Of a DNA stretch of 64,000 nucleotides, positions 38,331-53,495 are shown in pieces. The position numbers were made by a program, and so were the translations under genes. This DNA comes from Tubiluchus corallicola (Eukaryota > Priapulida > Priapulimorpha > Priapulimorphida > Tubiluchidae): assembly GCA_030141605.1 (NCBI GenBank), contig JAQGDQ010000455.1:63750-127749 (forward strand), given 5' to 3'. The notes under the pieces are model-generated. The model did not search any database. It was not told the DNA's origin and saw only the letters and a list, made by a program, of their open reading frames with translations. Positions within the stretch are counted from its first letter, which is position 1; every line of letters starts with the position of its first letter.

Positions 38331-40774
38331 GCAAATTTGCTAACCTCAGCAATACAAGACTACAGTCATGCCTGGATAATGTACAATTATCAGTTAGTAT
38401 TTAGTCAGGTTAAAGGAGTAACAACAGTTTGTCACTTCGTTAATATTACTCTAATGCGGCAAATGATGTGTTGCAAGAACATACTAATACACAAGAAGCT
38501 GGATGTATAAATCATGAATGTATATTTTAATTATTCATAGTCTTAATTAATTTTCAAGGTCATTCTTTATGGCGGCATTAACCCACAATTGTTAAATTTT
38601 GAAACCAAACTGGCTTTAAAGAAAGCAAAAAGATCGAATACGAAGAATCTTAATTGATTTAATTAAGAAAGGAAATGCAAGTAAAGGTCAATTTTCCTTT
38701 ACTCAGATAAGCTTTTTTTCAAAATACAACAATTTTAGGTTTATTCCATTGTAAATGCATATTTTATTATCTTTAAACATAGGCGTACGGGCCAGGGGAG
38801 ATGGGGGCTGCAGCCCCTGGATTCGGGCAAACACATTTTTTTCGGCAACCAGCCAAATAATGAAATAAATAAAATATTTTTCATTAAAGGAAATCTAAAA
38901 TTTCCACATGCCGCCAAATGGTGTGCCTGAAATCCGGGCATTTTTTTATCATGGGGTGGTGTGAGGCAATTCCTGACTCGAAATTTTGCGTTCTTTTTTT
39001 CAGTTGGTGCTGTATTTTTCGAGCAAAAGTGGCTCAGCCCCCCTGGAAAAATCGGCCCGTGCACCTATGTCGTTAAGTATTATCAACTATATATTAAATG
39101 TGCAGCTTTGTTGTTGAATTTTCTGTATAGTACTCGAATAAGCAAATAACACTTGAATATTACAAATTCTTTTATAGTACTTGTATTATAAAAAACAGCA
39201 ACAAATGTATTAAATGCAACATTGATATCTGCAAAACTTAGTGAAGCATAGTCATTAAATATTACAAAAGGGTTCTTGTACTAACTGTTTCAATATGTAT
39301 ACAATATAAAACTGTAAGAATAAAGTTCTTTAGTTCGTGTTTTTCTACCACAGATTTTTTTAAATTCTTATCCTTATACAGTGAAAGAAAAGTAATATTA
39401 AAAGAAATTATTACTGTAATTTATCAATAATAAATTACTAAAGTCCTTTGTGGTGAGGCTAGTGTCAAGTCTGAAAGGTGCATTTTCAATTTTATTGGTT
39501 TTAATGTGTGTCATGTTATATTACATTACATATTAAAATACTGTCAATTCTATCACAGAATTTTTTCATTTATGTGAAGACTTGGTTAACAAAATTGAAA
39601 TTTCGAGATCAAGTCCAGTGTGCTGTGTTGTCGGAAAACTTGTTGCATGAAAAAGTGAGTACTTATATTGTGAAATTTAGTTGGTTATTAGATTAATAAC
39701 CATTTAGTTTGAAAACCAAAATACTTGCAAACTGAGCTCCAAAGCCTTGTTTGTGAAGTCATATTTTTCAAAGCAGCTTTCCAAGTGAATTATGCATTGC
39801 CAGCTAACTCAGGAACCAAATTACTCATTTGTAAAAAAAAAAAAAACTAATGACACAGCTCAACCTATTTATCTCCAGGTAAACGAATGACAATTTGCTT
39901 TCAGGGTTTGCATATATAATTGAATCGCCCTTAATCACGAAACCAGTGCACAATGAACACGATTCAGCAGCAAGTGCTAAGCAATAAGAAGCAGTAAAAG
40001 TAGGTGGTGTCTTTCATTTACTAACTGCTAACATGGTGCTAGCACAGCTAACTACCCTACCATATTGTCATTGTTTCAAGATTTTAAAAGATGAATAGGT
40101 ACCAGCAAGAGAAGCCAACATACTACTACAAGGTGCCAGTAAGAATAAAGTTACTAAAGTTACTTTGTTACTAATGTAATGCACCTGAAAATTATTGCAT
40201 ATAGTGTTCCTTGCAATATTCCGAAAGATTCCAGCACACATTCATTTACAGCAAATTAATACAAGAATTTACAGGGAATTGCAATCGTGATGCGTATGAT
40301 CTTATTGGTCAATTGCCGGCAAACCTTTAATAACAAATGCAGTAAAAATTTTTGTTCATTTTATTGCAATATTGCAATTAAATTATCACCATGACATACA
40401 TTATATTTTAAAAAAGCAACCTGCTATTTCACATTCTCAACTTAAGTTCTAAAAACTTTTCAACAAGCTTGTAACCATACTGCTCTTGATTATTCTTGAG
40501 CGACAAGTAGATAGTGAAAGTTGAACAGCTTGAAAAGCTTTGAGTGCACACCAAAAATACATCAGTGAAAGCCACTAAGGATTGCTTTATAAAAGGATAA
40601 GAAGACGACTTCAGTAATTAGTGTATAACTTGAGTATTTTCGAATTTGCTGGATATTGTATAAACATAAAAAACAGCATATTAGTATGTCAAAAATTCAA
40701 ACTATCCAAAACAATACTTAACAATGGTCACAATGGAATGAAACTGGTATAACAGCATAAAATACTTCGAAACG
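38331..40774. other. convergent 3' region between VPS45 and PIGA
   Basis: No coding exon seen. It holds a MITE at 38778-39069 and a candidate VPS45 AATAAA at 39319-39324, which would imply a roughly 1-kb 3'UTR containing the MITE. A small A homopolymer lies near 39835. The rest is AT-rich. Confidence 0.45.
38778..39069. mobile_element. MITE with CATAGGCGTACGGGCC ends
   Basis: The left end (CATAGGCGTACGGGCCAGGG) is matched by the reverse complement of the right end (CATAGGTGCACGGGCCGATT), followed on both sides by a G-rich GGGGGCTGCAGCCCC-like stretch. It is 292 bp, non-coding, just downstream of VPS45. Its class is uncertain. Confidence 0.75.
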
Positions 40775-43700
40775 TCAGGATTTTAAAGTACTGTGTCTTT
40801 CCAGCGCCTCCAAACTGATTTTCTGTTTTTTATGATACTCATCATCACCAGAATCTAGACGATGCATGTTCCAGCTTGCAAGTTTCCTGCAATCTGGGGC
40901 CACATCTATGTCCTGCAAACGAAAAGCCAGCCAATATCTACATGAAGAAAGTGTTAAAATTGCTTAATAAGCAAGAGTTAATAATTATCACAGGTGAATG
41001 AAGACGTTATAAGGAAAACTACGAAATTAATGATGCAGTCATGATGAGAGATTCATTAACACATTGTTTGATTAACACTTCACCCATTTTTCCTTTTCAC
41101 ACTGATGCACTTATTTAGTTTCCAACAAGGCATTTGAAAAGCATACAATACATTAGTTATATCATGTACATTATTGTGCAAATTTGGAAATCTAAGCAAA
41201 TCCCATTTTTTCTGCAATAAAATTATGAGCGAAAGCCTACATACATCAACACTTAAGCAGTTCATTAAAACACGAAATGGCTGACTTCCTCTCTAAGGCA
41301 ATGTTTTTTTAATGTATGCAGCTGTTAAATATCAGGTATATATTTCATAAATGATATAATATTTCAGTGATTTAAATTATTATATAATTATATAGGATTT
41401 ATTTTGATTATTGTAATACAATAGATTTATTGGGTACTTGCATAAATAAATAACAAAAACAATATCTGTTAGTAGTTAAATAAATATTTACAATGTTTAC
41501 ATAAAATTTCAGCATTGTCAGACAAATTAGATGTCAGTGTGGTACCAAGATGTAGCACTTTGTCATACTGAGTTTTACTGTGAGATGTAAATTGTGGAAG
41601 TAGACAAAGTACAAGTCAGTGATTGGATGTCATTTGATTTGCACATATCGCTTCCTTTTTGATGTTGCATTTCTTTCATTAATTTATTTACTTAAAGCTT
41701 TTAAGATGTACTGTCACAATAAGATGCTTAGAAACACGAATCACATTTAACTGGAATAATCTTGCCAACGATTGCACTTTTGCACAAAAACAATGCTTGG
41801 CCTAAACATGCATTGTTTAATCTTTGTAACGACTAAATCCTATTTGATAAAAGTATTTGTACGACATACCTGTTTTTGATATAACCATTCCATAAATCGA
41901 AGAACACATAAATCTATCACAGCTAGTAACATCACCCATAGTCCAAATATCTGTCCTATCTCACGTAACCTAAAATAAATATCCTTTGTAACTTTAGGAT
42001 ATGATTAGATTCAAGGCAATAGTGGGTGCTAGCGTCACCTAGTGAACATTTTCGAAGATTTTTTAGTTTAACAATTTAACATTGTTATACTGCAGCAATC
42101 AGATATCAGAACCCAACTTTAGGCATAATCACCTGACTTACCTGACCTGTTTTACCTGTCCAGATTTACAATACTTACACGTGTACAACGATTATAGGTC
42201 TTTTTCTTTGCTGTTTTTTATTCTGGTGAACCTAATAATTGCTGTTTTTTGTTATCCAGGATGCCATTTTGGTCATTAAATTGCAAGTTTTGCTAATTGG
42301 ATTCTGTCGTCTTTCTCTTGTACCAAATTAACGCAATAATTTACTGTTTTTGTTATAAATTAGGCGATTATTGGATATACATAATATCTTTGTTAATTGC
42401 TGGACTTTCCTATTTTCACATGTTAATCTGTTAATTATTTCTCTATTGTTGCTTAGAATCGGTTTTATACACTGAATAAATTAATTTCAGGTTTATAGCA
42501 ATAAGTTGTGCCTGATTTGGCTTTTTTGGATGTTTCACCTGGGCACATCCACAGTAATAAAGAGCCTGAACCAACTTTGCAGTCTAAGTTATGCTAGCGT
42601 TTAAGAATTTTAATTGTCTTCGTCTGACATTTCAAAATTCAATAAATTTCAGCCAACCTTTTGAATTTCTGTTTTAACGTTGGTTCTGCAAAATGGAATG
42701 TCGAATTGTAAACAATTTCAGTGCGCCTTGCCACATCTTGCCATTTGTAAAGCTCTTTTACGTTACAATGAATATCATGTGCATCAAGACAGTTACCATG
42801 GCGACAATCTGCTATAGCCTTTTCCAATTCCTCTATCAGACCTGTGGAAAACCACACTGTTACAAAGAAGATTACTTGCAAATTCTTAAATACATTTCTA
42901 GGCAGATTAAAATGTTTAAGTAATACCTAACTAGTTTAGAAGAGCGATATGCTATGGGCAGACATGTTAAGCCTCAGAGCATGAGACACATGCCCCTTTA
43001 TTGGTGTCATGCTTTCACACTTGCAAATTAACAAATTCACCAATCCTCTTCGCTTCTGTTTCCTTATTTTTATGGGCCAGTAAAGTCAGTAAAGTGCAAA
43101 AGAAGAACGAAAAGGAGCAACTTCATGTAACCTGCCTAAAGTACAGAATCAACATTCCTTGAACTACAAAGTCATGACATTTAGAGTAATGAAAAAAAAA
43201 CTGAATCTACTGCTTGGGGATTGGTCAGCTCTATTTAAGCTTATATGTAAGAATACCATCACATTTTGTCTACTGAGGCAGAAATACATGAAACTGATGC
43301 CAAAAATGCCAGCTCTGCAGGTAATTACGTGAGTTGAAAAATCCAACATAAAAACTACAACTATATTAAGTGGGTGCAGCTTCAAAGTTGAATTTTTATT
43401 TATTTTTGACAATTTATTTGACTTTCTTTCTAATGCACAGCTAGTCTCTCAGTATCCATCTTCATGCCCACCAGCTGCTCACATTTTCACAAATGAACTT
43501 AATTTTTCACAACTTATTACAACTTACAATTTAATTTGTTATAAATGTTACAGTATATGACAACAATTATACATTCTACAATTACTGCTCTGCAAAGTTC
43601 CAAATCTGGAAATAAACAACATCCACATGTCTCAAGAAGCAGCACAACCAACCATTATGCGCCTGAAAGATCGCAAATACAGGATTGGTTGAGTTCTGCA

Positions 43701-46700
43701 CTAGGTAATCATAAATGATCATGTACTATTAAATAGTGTCTTGTTGCTTTAAAAAATAAAAAAAGAATAATTAATTTATCAGCAAAAGAGAACTAAGTTA
43801 TGAGACTGGCCAAAAATAAAAATACAAAATTTAAATTGCACTCACAAGAAACATTTGGATCAGCAAGTCGTATCAATTCTGGTGGTAACACCTCAACTAC
43901 ACCACCTACTTTTGTACTAACTACCAGCAACCTAAAATAATAACAAAAAATGCATTTTATTATGTGAGAAGCATCATAAGCAATAATAAATGATTACTTC
44001 ATCATGCGATAATTTCATTTCAAATCATTCATTTCAAATAAATATTATAATTACAATTATCATTATCATTATTATTACTATTATCATTACATTGATTACT
44101 TCACATCAATGAAATTGTGCAACGTCAAGTAAACAAGAAAGTTACAGTTCTGTGTGGCACCCCATTTTTAAATTACAATTTACAAATAAAAGATGTACTA
44201 CTGCTTGAAACTTAGATTAATTTTAATAATTTATTAAATATATTTTTGCAGAAAAGCAACAGCAGTGTTGCACTAATCAGTACAAGGCAAGCAGCGCCAT
44301 CAAATGATAAGAAAATTGGTGTATTGCAGACTAGGCCACCTACATTTAAGGGAAAGAAAATAACAAGTCTGTCAGTTAATGGAAATAAAAAACTGTAGTT
44401 TATACTATTGCTTCAACATACCCACAGCTCGCTGCTTCAACAATTGCCATACAGAATGCTTCAGTTAATGATGTATTTAAGAATATGTCACCTTTCACTA
44501 ACACCTGTCATAAAAAGCAACATCAAATTACTAACAGATTAATACTTTTACTTCGGTGTTTTAGCTCCTAGCAAAAGCAAAATTTATTACTGTGTTCTCG
44601 ACAGAAATGAAGTTGAATCAAACATAGACATGTTCAATCTACATTTATAAGCACTATGTTGTTGCAGGATTTGGTTGCAAGTACCATACTACATTCAGAG
44701 TACCAGTGATAATACTGTGTTGACAAAGGTGATAAATTGTGGCAACATAAACAAATTTAAATATGATGCTTTTCTTTTAAAATACATTAGTAGCATCAAT
44801 TTAAAATAATAATATTAATATTGTAATGCTTAAGATAGACAAAATATTACATACATCCCGTACATCCTTGTGTTCTACAAATCCTAGCATATGAACCCTG
44901 TCATGCAGTTCATACTGTTCTCTCACTTCCTCCAATACTATTCGCTTTGGTCCGTCTCCACCTAATCAATGAACAGGATATTTTTCATATATTCATTACC
45001 CGTTAAATTAAAACTTTCTCGAATTTGGGAAGCACAAGAAATGGAACATAGAAAATATTAGTCATGATTTAAAAAACAACAACTGTGCAACAAACCAGTG
45101 AAATCTGTAATGAAATTCAATCTTGTTGTAGAACAAATTTATTTTTAATTAAAGTAAATAAGATAAACAACTTTATTGAATGATTTAACTTTCATTAAGC
45201 AGCTTGAGTAGTCTACAGTATGTATGAAAGTCAAAAGACATGTTTGGTTTCAGAAGTAAGACTAAGCATTGTATGACCCAGAAATATACCAGAAAACTAA
45301 AGACTATACCTTCGTCAAATTAATTTTATTGTAACAACCTTTCTAAATTTAAGGCTGCAGAATATGCAGTTTTAATAAGTGCTGTTTCAGCTTCTCCTAC
45401 TCAAGGTGAAAATGCCTTTTTTTTATTTTGCAAAGTGGGACTAGAATTAGGGAAAGCAAGCTCAATGCATTTCCAATTTCTCCATTGAACAAATATGCAA
45501 TGAAGAAAAAGTTAACGAATGTGGTATAATAATAAGATAATACTTGCTTTGCTGTGGTTATATACAAGCAAAGTAAGTTGGGAGCTATAGTTAAAATGTG
45601 CAGACAAGTTCACTTTACAGAATCACATTAATTTAATTAACCATAGGCTATATTAGATTACATTAATGCTGATTAAGTCACTTTATTAGCTACAAATTAA
45701 GTGCACATGAGAAAAACTGTCTAAATGGAGACTGGCATGTCACAATTTTTTTTCAGGCATACCTATAATGAATTGAACATCTGAGTGCCGTCTACTTATC
45801 GTCGGTATAATAGCAGCAAGCAAATCTGTACCTTTGCGATACACAAGCCTGGATACCACCACAATAGTTACTGTGAACAAAAATAATGAATACTTATTTA
45901 TAGCTCCAGCAGATCCAGAAAGAAATACTTGACACTTAAACTGCAAATACTGTTAATCAGTTTAGTACAAGACACTAAAAGAACAATCCGGTCTTTCAAT
46001 ATTCTGTCAAAACCCGAATAGTTGTGAAGTTACTCATACTCAAATTTTGAAAATAAAAATTTTTCTCATTAAATGTCAGTTATTAATCATTGACTGATTG
46101 GATGCTTCTTGCTTTCTTTTTAACTCCTCTTTTAGTCCTTGTATCTGTTGTTGTTACTTTTACCAAACATCAATAATGTAGTCACTGACATGTAAATCAG
46201 AAAACAATTCCCACAAATTTTGGAAACGCATCTGATTTGGAAACATTCTTTGCACTCTGCACTATTCTAGCCAAAGTTGAAGGCATGAATGCAATAAAAC
46301 AACCAGTAGTAACTTTGAGCTTTAATTCACAGGTGAGTGGAGGGTCACTGGACAACCACTGACAGTCACTGATTGTGACAACAAGTCTGCATCATTTTGG
46401 CACTTGGTAACACTAAAACCTAAAATTAATATAGCAAACTGTGCAATGTGAAGAAAGTCTAATGTTTCAATTGATGTAAAATAAAAAAGTACTTTTGGTG
46501 CAGCATCTAGGAATTTTGAAAATATTAGATACAGAAGAACTAAGATAGCCATATAACAGTCACCAGTTAGCTCTAAACACAGTAATGCATTTATGCTGAA
46601 GACCTGCTTCACATGAAGGATCCTGACTAAAAATTAAATGTAAAAACCAATCAAATTAACATTACTACATATCTTACGTGAACATGTTGGTTCTTACAAT

Positions 46701-49700
46701 AACTACACCAAACTTTTATATGGATTTTACTAATCAAAAAAGTAAATAAAAGTGTGTACTTTTGTTTTTATCTCGCTTTGCTGGATCAGGAGTAAAAATT
46801 GTGCAATCCACAGCATTTGGTATAACAGAAACCAATTCAGGTTTTAGAGCCGCTCTCAAAATGGTGTTTTCTTTGCTACAAAAAGGTTTAAAACTAAGTT
46901 AGTAATACTTACAGTTATGCAAAGCACATGGCATTTACCTCGAAAATGCGAGGCAAAAATGCAAGAATCCAAAAATTTGCCTTGCTACCACCATATGCGA
47001 AAGAGGCGAAGTGTTTTTTTTCTTAAGGAAGAGAAAGAAGTAAGGAAAAGCTGAAAATGCTATGTTATCTTTTAACAAAGTCTACAGTAGGAAAAAGTAT
47101 GACTAAAATTATAATTGATATCTTGTACTTATTTTCTGATAGAAAAAATAAACATACCTTATGGCACTTTGACACAAGTACACTTTGCTAAGATCAAATA
47201 TTCATATTCTATTACTTTAAGAAAACATGTTTATCTGTTTAAGTCATACCAAAATACAATAAGATTGCATAATAATTGTATGAAAAACCACATTACATGA
47301 GGAGTGTCATCACTAATGTTCTTGTAAAGTTAACAATACAAGCAAAGTGTTAAAAACCTGTAAAACTTATTCATGCATTGACTGGGGAGTTGAAAAAAAA
47401 GCTGTGCTATTAAAACCACATACGACAAGATGGGACATAAAAAGGTAGAAAAAGGCTAGTTATTAATAATACAGTAGTCATCGCTTAATAAAACCACCAC
47501 AGGACCAGCAATAAGTGATCTCAATAAATGGCAGTTTTATTATGCAGCTCCTGTTGCAAGTGTGTGTATTTAGCAAAAGTGGTACAGAACATGACCGCTT
47601 CGCCGTAATTAATATATGCTATGCACGAATGTGCAAGATGTTCACTAAAGTTAACTATATGCATCACCTTTATTTTTAACATCCATTTTGCAAAAACATG
47701 TATTGGCTGTCAATTTTAGCTACATGTAGTTAGTTTACCATTCATTTTTGTGACCAAGGTGTTTACATACACGCTTATGCAATTAGTCAAACTTAATATG
47801 ATTTATATTATTTAATCTAAATTTTAATGAGTTTGCCTGACATAATTCAATGCCTTACATATACAGATTTTGTTTACAGGCTCACACATAATGGGGCAGT
47901 CAGCTCAATCACACGCCAACAGAACGACTCAAGTGCAGAACACTGATTCAAGTTTACTCAACAGACCAATATGTATTTTAGCAGCTGTACAAGCAAAGCA
48001 GTTATGATGAAATAATCGACCTTAACTTTCTGTATGACTTTGAATAAGAAGAGGTGTATCTAAAAGAGGGTCTTGAAATTTTGACTAAGAAGAGATGAAA
48101 ATAGGAACATTAAACTTCAACTGCACATTTTAAAAAAAATAGACAGACTACCAAAAATATCTTTTATTTTAACACGTTGTTATTGCTTTTGTTGCCTACT
48201 ACTGTGGTCTTATTAAACGGCATGCTAGTTTTATTAGTCAAATTTTCTTAACAATAGTTTTTACAGGAATAATTCTGCACCATGCCTAAATGGTTCTAAA
48301 ACGCGGCTGGTTTTATTATCCATGGTTTTATTAAGCAGTGACTACCATATGTTAGTCATTTTCGACTTACAGCTATTGTTGAAAGTGTGACAAATTAATT
48401 ACACACTACTGCCAGAAAGTGCTCTTTAACTATATGACTAAATGCCTTTAAAGCTCACATTCATGGTGATAGTCCTTCAGATGTGTTAACTATGGTAAGG
48501 CATTAATTATAAATTTTAAGAAAACTTAGGTGGTATGAATTTGTTGACCTCGGACTATCCGCTACACGTGCTTATGCTAGATTTTGGCAAACAAAAAAGA
48601 CTATCACATTAGTATTACATTAGTGACAGTGACAACAATATTCTCGGCACTGTCCTCTGGTAAAAAATTACAAAGTTTGCAAAAAATTGAGAAACAACAT
48701 AATTTTACCTAGTATGAGACACACATATGACATGACTGCAAGCAGCCAACGAAATCTTGAGCAATTGATTAGTGATGATTGATGATGCGTCTGCAAAGCC
48801 AAACAAAGAGTGGTCCGTGAAGACAGTTTTGATATCCATGAGGCGTGCATGAAACATGGCTTCGTGAGCTAATGTAGAAAATGCCTGCAATAAGCCATCA
48901 TACTGATTTCTTAAAAAACAGAATAACACTAACATATAGCTTATTGCTTTTTCCAAATACTAGTTACACAATACTTTAGATTTATACGAGCCTGATAGCA
49001 TGGATGGCAAAACTGTCATTTATTATCCAAGAAATAACAAGTTCAATTTCACAGCAAAGCCATACCGTAGACATCGGAATGGTTTTTCCTACTGTTTCCC
49101 TGCCATATGTGTTTATCTTTGTAGATAGCTCTAATCTTTAGAAGATTATGTTAACTTCTGTGTACAATAGTTATATATGAACAAGGATATAATTTTAGCC
49201 ACTACTTCACTTTTCAACTGTTTTTACTTTCTAAAACATAAGGCTGTTGCACTAAATCTCTTGAAAAGTTTACCAAGACAGCAAAAGCAGTACAACATAA
49301 AGTACTTTTGTACAAAACTACATACCGAATGCCCATGGACGATGGTAATTCTTTCACGAATACAAATATTTCTGATGAGTGGCAAACTGGGAAACAACGA
49401 CGGTAGCACGCATTGATTGTAAAATACCTTCATTGGCAAATAATACACCTGTAATACAAACAATTAAATACCTTCATGAATAAGATTTAAATGATTCGAT
49501 AAACTCAAAGTAACCGATATTATAATTAAATTAGAAAAGTAAAACTTAGTGAAATAGACTACAAAATGTAAAAATAATTTAACAAATGCTGTAATTTTAT
49601 AGTAAGCTAATACTGATGTCAATATACATAAAGTTTAGCTTACTCACACGTACAACAAACAACACGTACAGTTCGTACAATTGCATGGTGTTAAAGAACT

Positions 49701-50009
49701 ATCAGAACAATTTTTTTAGTAGATTCAGATAAAACCACCGCCAGACCTATTTTCACTAAAGAAATTCATACTCACAGAAAACAAGAACAAAAAAAACAGC
49801 TGTTTGCCTACAACAAATTTCATGCTGTAATTTTCCTAAAATGTTGCACTAACTTTTAAACCATTGGTCAGATAACGGATTCCGCTTCGCTCTCCATATG
49901 CATGAGTGATTACGACGACCTTGTGGCCTCTTTCGATCAAGCATTGTGACAACTGGTATATGTGACTTTCAACACCTCCAGTGTTTGGAAAAAAGAAGTC
50001 TGACACCAT
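40775..50009 (-). CDS. PIGA: PIGA, catalytic subunit of GPI-GlcNAc transferase
   Basis: Transfers GlcNAc from UDP-GlcNAc to phosphatidylinositol at the ER membrane, the first step of GPI-anchor synthesis. Minus-strand exons: 50010-49854, 49448-49326, 48884-48709, 46875-46760, 45870-45763, 44961-44855, 44504-44422, 43931-43846, 42841-42658, 41969-41870, 40912-40775 (stop 40777-40775). Phases agree; from the ATG at 50009-50007 there are 458 residues. Landmarks: [20 protein letters not shown] at 1-20, [28 protein letters not shown] at about 193-207, [20 protein letters not shown], and the retaining GT4 EX7E motif (E277...E285 within [15 protein letters not shown]). A single membrane segment lies at about 387-407, followed by a short polar tail, as in the family. 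Human PIGA has about 34 residues before this Met. The ATG here sits one base after a good acceptor, so a small upstream exon may be missing. Confidence 0.95.
47472..48347. mobile_element. non-autonomous pogo/Tigger-like transposon in PIGA intron
   Basis: The left end starts CAGTAGTCATCGCTTAATAA and the reverse complement of the right end starts TGGTAGTCACTGCTTAATAA. TA dinucleotides flank both sides (47470-47471, 48348-48349). It is 876 bp without coding capacity, in the intron between the exons at 48709 and 46875. Confidence 0.8.
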
Positions 50010-50010
50010 G

Positions 50011-52717
50011 CTGAAAACAACAAAAAATAAAATAAAATAAAACACTACAACGTTGACTTCAGACCTGCCAATTCTCACACATTAGATGAGTGTCTCATGC
50101 ATTTTAAGTATTTCAAACGATTATTGAAAACTAAGAATTTTTGGGTGCTACTGAGCTTTATTTGTGTGTACAAAAGAACAGAAATATATATATATATATA
50201 AACCATAGTGAACTGCAATAATAGAATAAGAAAATTCAGTAATACCCCAAAATTACCTTAATTTTGATTGATTGCTTTAATTTTTTGAAATCTGTTATAT
50301 TATAATACAATAATTTGATTTTGATACCCAAAAATGCAAAAATTTTTGGGGCATACTTTGCCCCCAACCCCTGCCAGGCACGAGATAATCTCAGGGCTTT
50401 CCATGTTTTACACTCATTTTTACATCAGAGGTCTGTAACTTCTGTAGTTTAGGTATACTGAGTTTACAGACTTCTAGATAGGATCCTTCCTATTTCCCTT
50501 GGAACCCAAAGAACTGGCAAAGACAAACAATGAGCCTTCATTACAGACATATAGCTACAAAAGCATGGCTAACACTGACCAGCTCTAAACAGAAACCAGG
50601 CGGGCAATTACAAAAAATAATTGCAAATGGGAGATGGCTGCCATGAAGTGATGGAATTGTGTAATTTATCCAGAAGCGCTACTAAAGTAATATGATTAAA
50701 GAAAAACGTTTAACTAAATATTTAGTTTTATCAAAATCTTAAATTATGCTGCAGGCACTGTAGTTATAATTTATGTATGCCCACTCGCCATGTGCCCGGC
50801 TAAAGAGAGAAAAAATAAAAAAACATGGCTCCATGATAATCTTCACCGTCTTAATTTTAAGCTGAGTGGATTGGGATAGAGCTCAGTATGACCTGCCAAT
50901 AATAACATTGCATGACTACCAAGGCACGAACAACAATTAAGCCCATTTTGCGAAAAGAAACAACTTCTGTGTAGCCACACAAACTGATGAAGAAAACAAA
51001 GCAAATCTTAATCATTAATTATAGAATGTACTCAAACTTGCAAACATTACCAAATATGGTGCTTCATTCCAGTTTGAAAATGTTTAGCTTCTTTAAAATT
51101 CATAAATCAGTCGTCATACACGTCACCCAAACATCTATGTCCACCAAATGCATCTGTGCATCTTTATTCATTGCTATGCCCTAAGCATCTGCATCAGGTC
51201 ATATATCTAATAATGTAATTAAATGTATGGTCTTTAACAAACTATTCCTCAGAATGTGGTGTTATGCAAGTACTTTTCCTTTGGCAAGCTTTTAAGGACA
51301 ACAATTTTGAATTTTACAGAAAAACTGCCCCTAGCAATGTCTATGAGTTTAGTTTCAAATGAAAATTAAGAGCATAAAAATTGTTTGTTCCAGCTTTTTG
51401 TACACAGACAGCACCTGGATTACTCCTAGTAATGTCTGCTTCAATTCTTAATAAGCTGCTCAAACAGTTGCATTTTTTATCGCCTGTGTTGTGAAGTTTT
51501 TGCTTATTCGTTAGCTCGTTGAATGTTTGACAATGCTTTGCATAGCAGCCTGGAAAGCAGAAAGATTTTGGTTTGAGTCCCAGCAGAATGAAATATTTCT
51601 CAGACCTTCTAATATTACTTTCGTGCATTTATATGATACGAATTACTCTAAAATCCAAATTAGTACATATGGTCCATCAGTTCCTTAGGCAGGGATGAAC
51701 CATTAGTTTTTGCAAAATCTATAAAATTTGAGTGGGACAGGACTTAACCAATCAGGAATAAAATTCTGAGCTGACATTACTACCACATATCCTACTTAAA
51801 GTGATGTTAGCTGACGATAGTATTCTGGGCTGTTTTGCAAATTCACTTAGAAAACGAAAACTTGGTGATATTTGATGAACAGAAATGGATATAGCTGTAA
51901 TTTCATTTGAATCACAATAAAATGTATAATTAAATGTGTAGGCTAAACATAAAAACTCATGATACCGATTAATACATTAAAACTTTGATATTAATGTGCA
52001 CAACTTTATGATCGTTCAAATTAACTATTCTAATTTCAGACTTCCAAAATTGCTTCCGAACCACTACCCGAGCTTGCTAGGCACTTTCCTGTGCACCGAA
52101 AGAGTCGTATTCAGCTTTAATACTAATATTAGTTTACTTTTTACAATCATTGGATTAGAAATCATATTTTCTTGAAATGCTGAGACAGAGACACGCAATG
52201 TACAAATTTTTAAGCGTAGTCAGTGCATTAGATAAGGTGATTTGTGTGTAAAATAAAAATTAAAGTCGCAACAGCCAAGCATTAGGACCAGCAGCAGACG
52301 GCTGACATATTGAAATAGCCATGGTTGAATTAGATCGTACGGAAGAGAGTCGCTTTGTAAAAATAACGCTATAAAAAGTTACAAAGCACGTAACAAGCTA
52401 GTAATGGTAGAAAGCTCTACGTATACGAGATGATTTTCAGGTTACATTTAACTTTAATGTTGGGGTTCAGTGCGTTGATTTCTTCATTATTATTATTTGT
52501 TTGGCAGTCGTAATCTAGCTTGCACCGTTCGCTCTACGCACCAAGCCAGCAACAGCGGTAAACACTAGCGTGCCATCGTGGCTGAGTGAATTTTCAATGA
52601 TTTTGGCGTCAAGCCAATTTCATTCAAGAAAATTGAGTGCCGGCTTTGCGTAGTTAAATTTTATTAGAAAATGGCAATTTGACCTTCATTTTTAGTTTGC
52701 AATCATAGCGATTCACC
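50011..52717. other. PIGA upstream region and divergent promoter area
   Basis: No confident exon; a short PIGA 5' exon may hide here. It contains a short TA run near 50190 and a tRNA-like SINE unit at 51500-51640. The last 250 bases (52470-52717) have higher GC, consistent with a promoter shared by minus-strand PIGA and a plus-strand candidate gene beginning at 52718. Confidence 0.4.
51500..51640 (+). mobile_element. tRNA-derived SINE-like unit
   Basis: A clear B box and junction (GGTTTGAGTCCCAGCAGAAT at 51570-51589) are followed by an AAATATTTCTCAGACCTT tail similar in position to the tails at 19380 and 19595. The A-box half is degenerate. Confidence 0.55.
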
Positions 52718-53457
52718 ATGCAAGAACGGCTGCGAAAGGTAATTAATAGTGTTTAGTAGACTGTAGATATGTAGCTTATAATTATAATATTACTAAATTT
52801 GGTTAGCCCTCTTAATCTAAAAATTTTCTTTAGTTTCTGTTTAGGCTTTTGAGCGCGACTTTAGTCATGAGTACTCATTAGAGTGACTTTAGAACTAGCT
52901 AAACTAATCGCTAGATCAATTGGGAAAAGAATCCCCTAGTGTTTTTATGTAGGCTTGTGCACTTAAAACTATAAAAAGCTCGGAGTAGTGTACCAGGTAT
53001 GGGCCGTATGACATATAGTGTGGTCACATTTACAAAGCACAGTAACAGCTAATGATGCCACAATTTAGATTTTTTACTTTTAAGCTAAAATCCTTAATCA
53101 GTTTTTTGTTGAGTTTTCTTTGTGCTGTCTTATAAAATGTTTTATTATTCTTTGGCAGTTTTTCTTACTGACATATAGACAAGAAGTGAATGAGAAATCT
53201 TTGTAACATATGTTCAGTTTTATCTTGATTAATAAGTCTATGTTTTATATGTATGTTTGTCTTTTACACACACACATGTTTGTGTACAGACAGAGACATT
53301 CTCCATCTACCTCTTTAAAAATACCAAAAATGCAAAGAACACTAATTGTGTTATTTCAAGAGCTAGAAAAATGTATACTGTATGAAATTTGCCATTAGGG
53401 TGTCGGAGAAAAGGTAGCAAAAGGTCGATAATTGATCAAGCCTGTATGTTTGCATAC

Positions 53458-53495
<38 letters not shown>

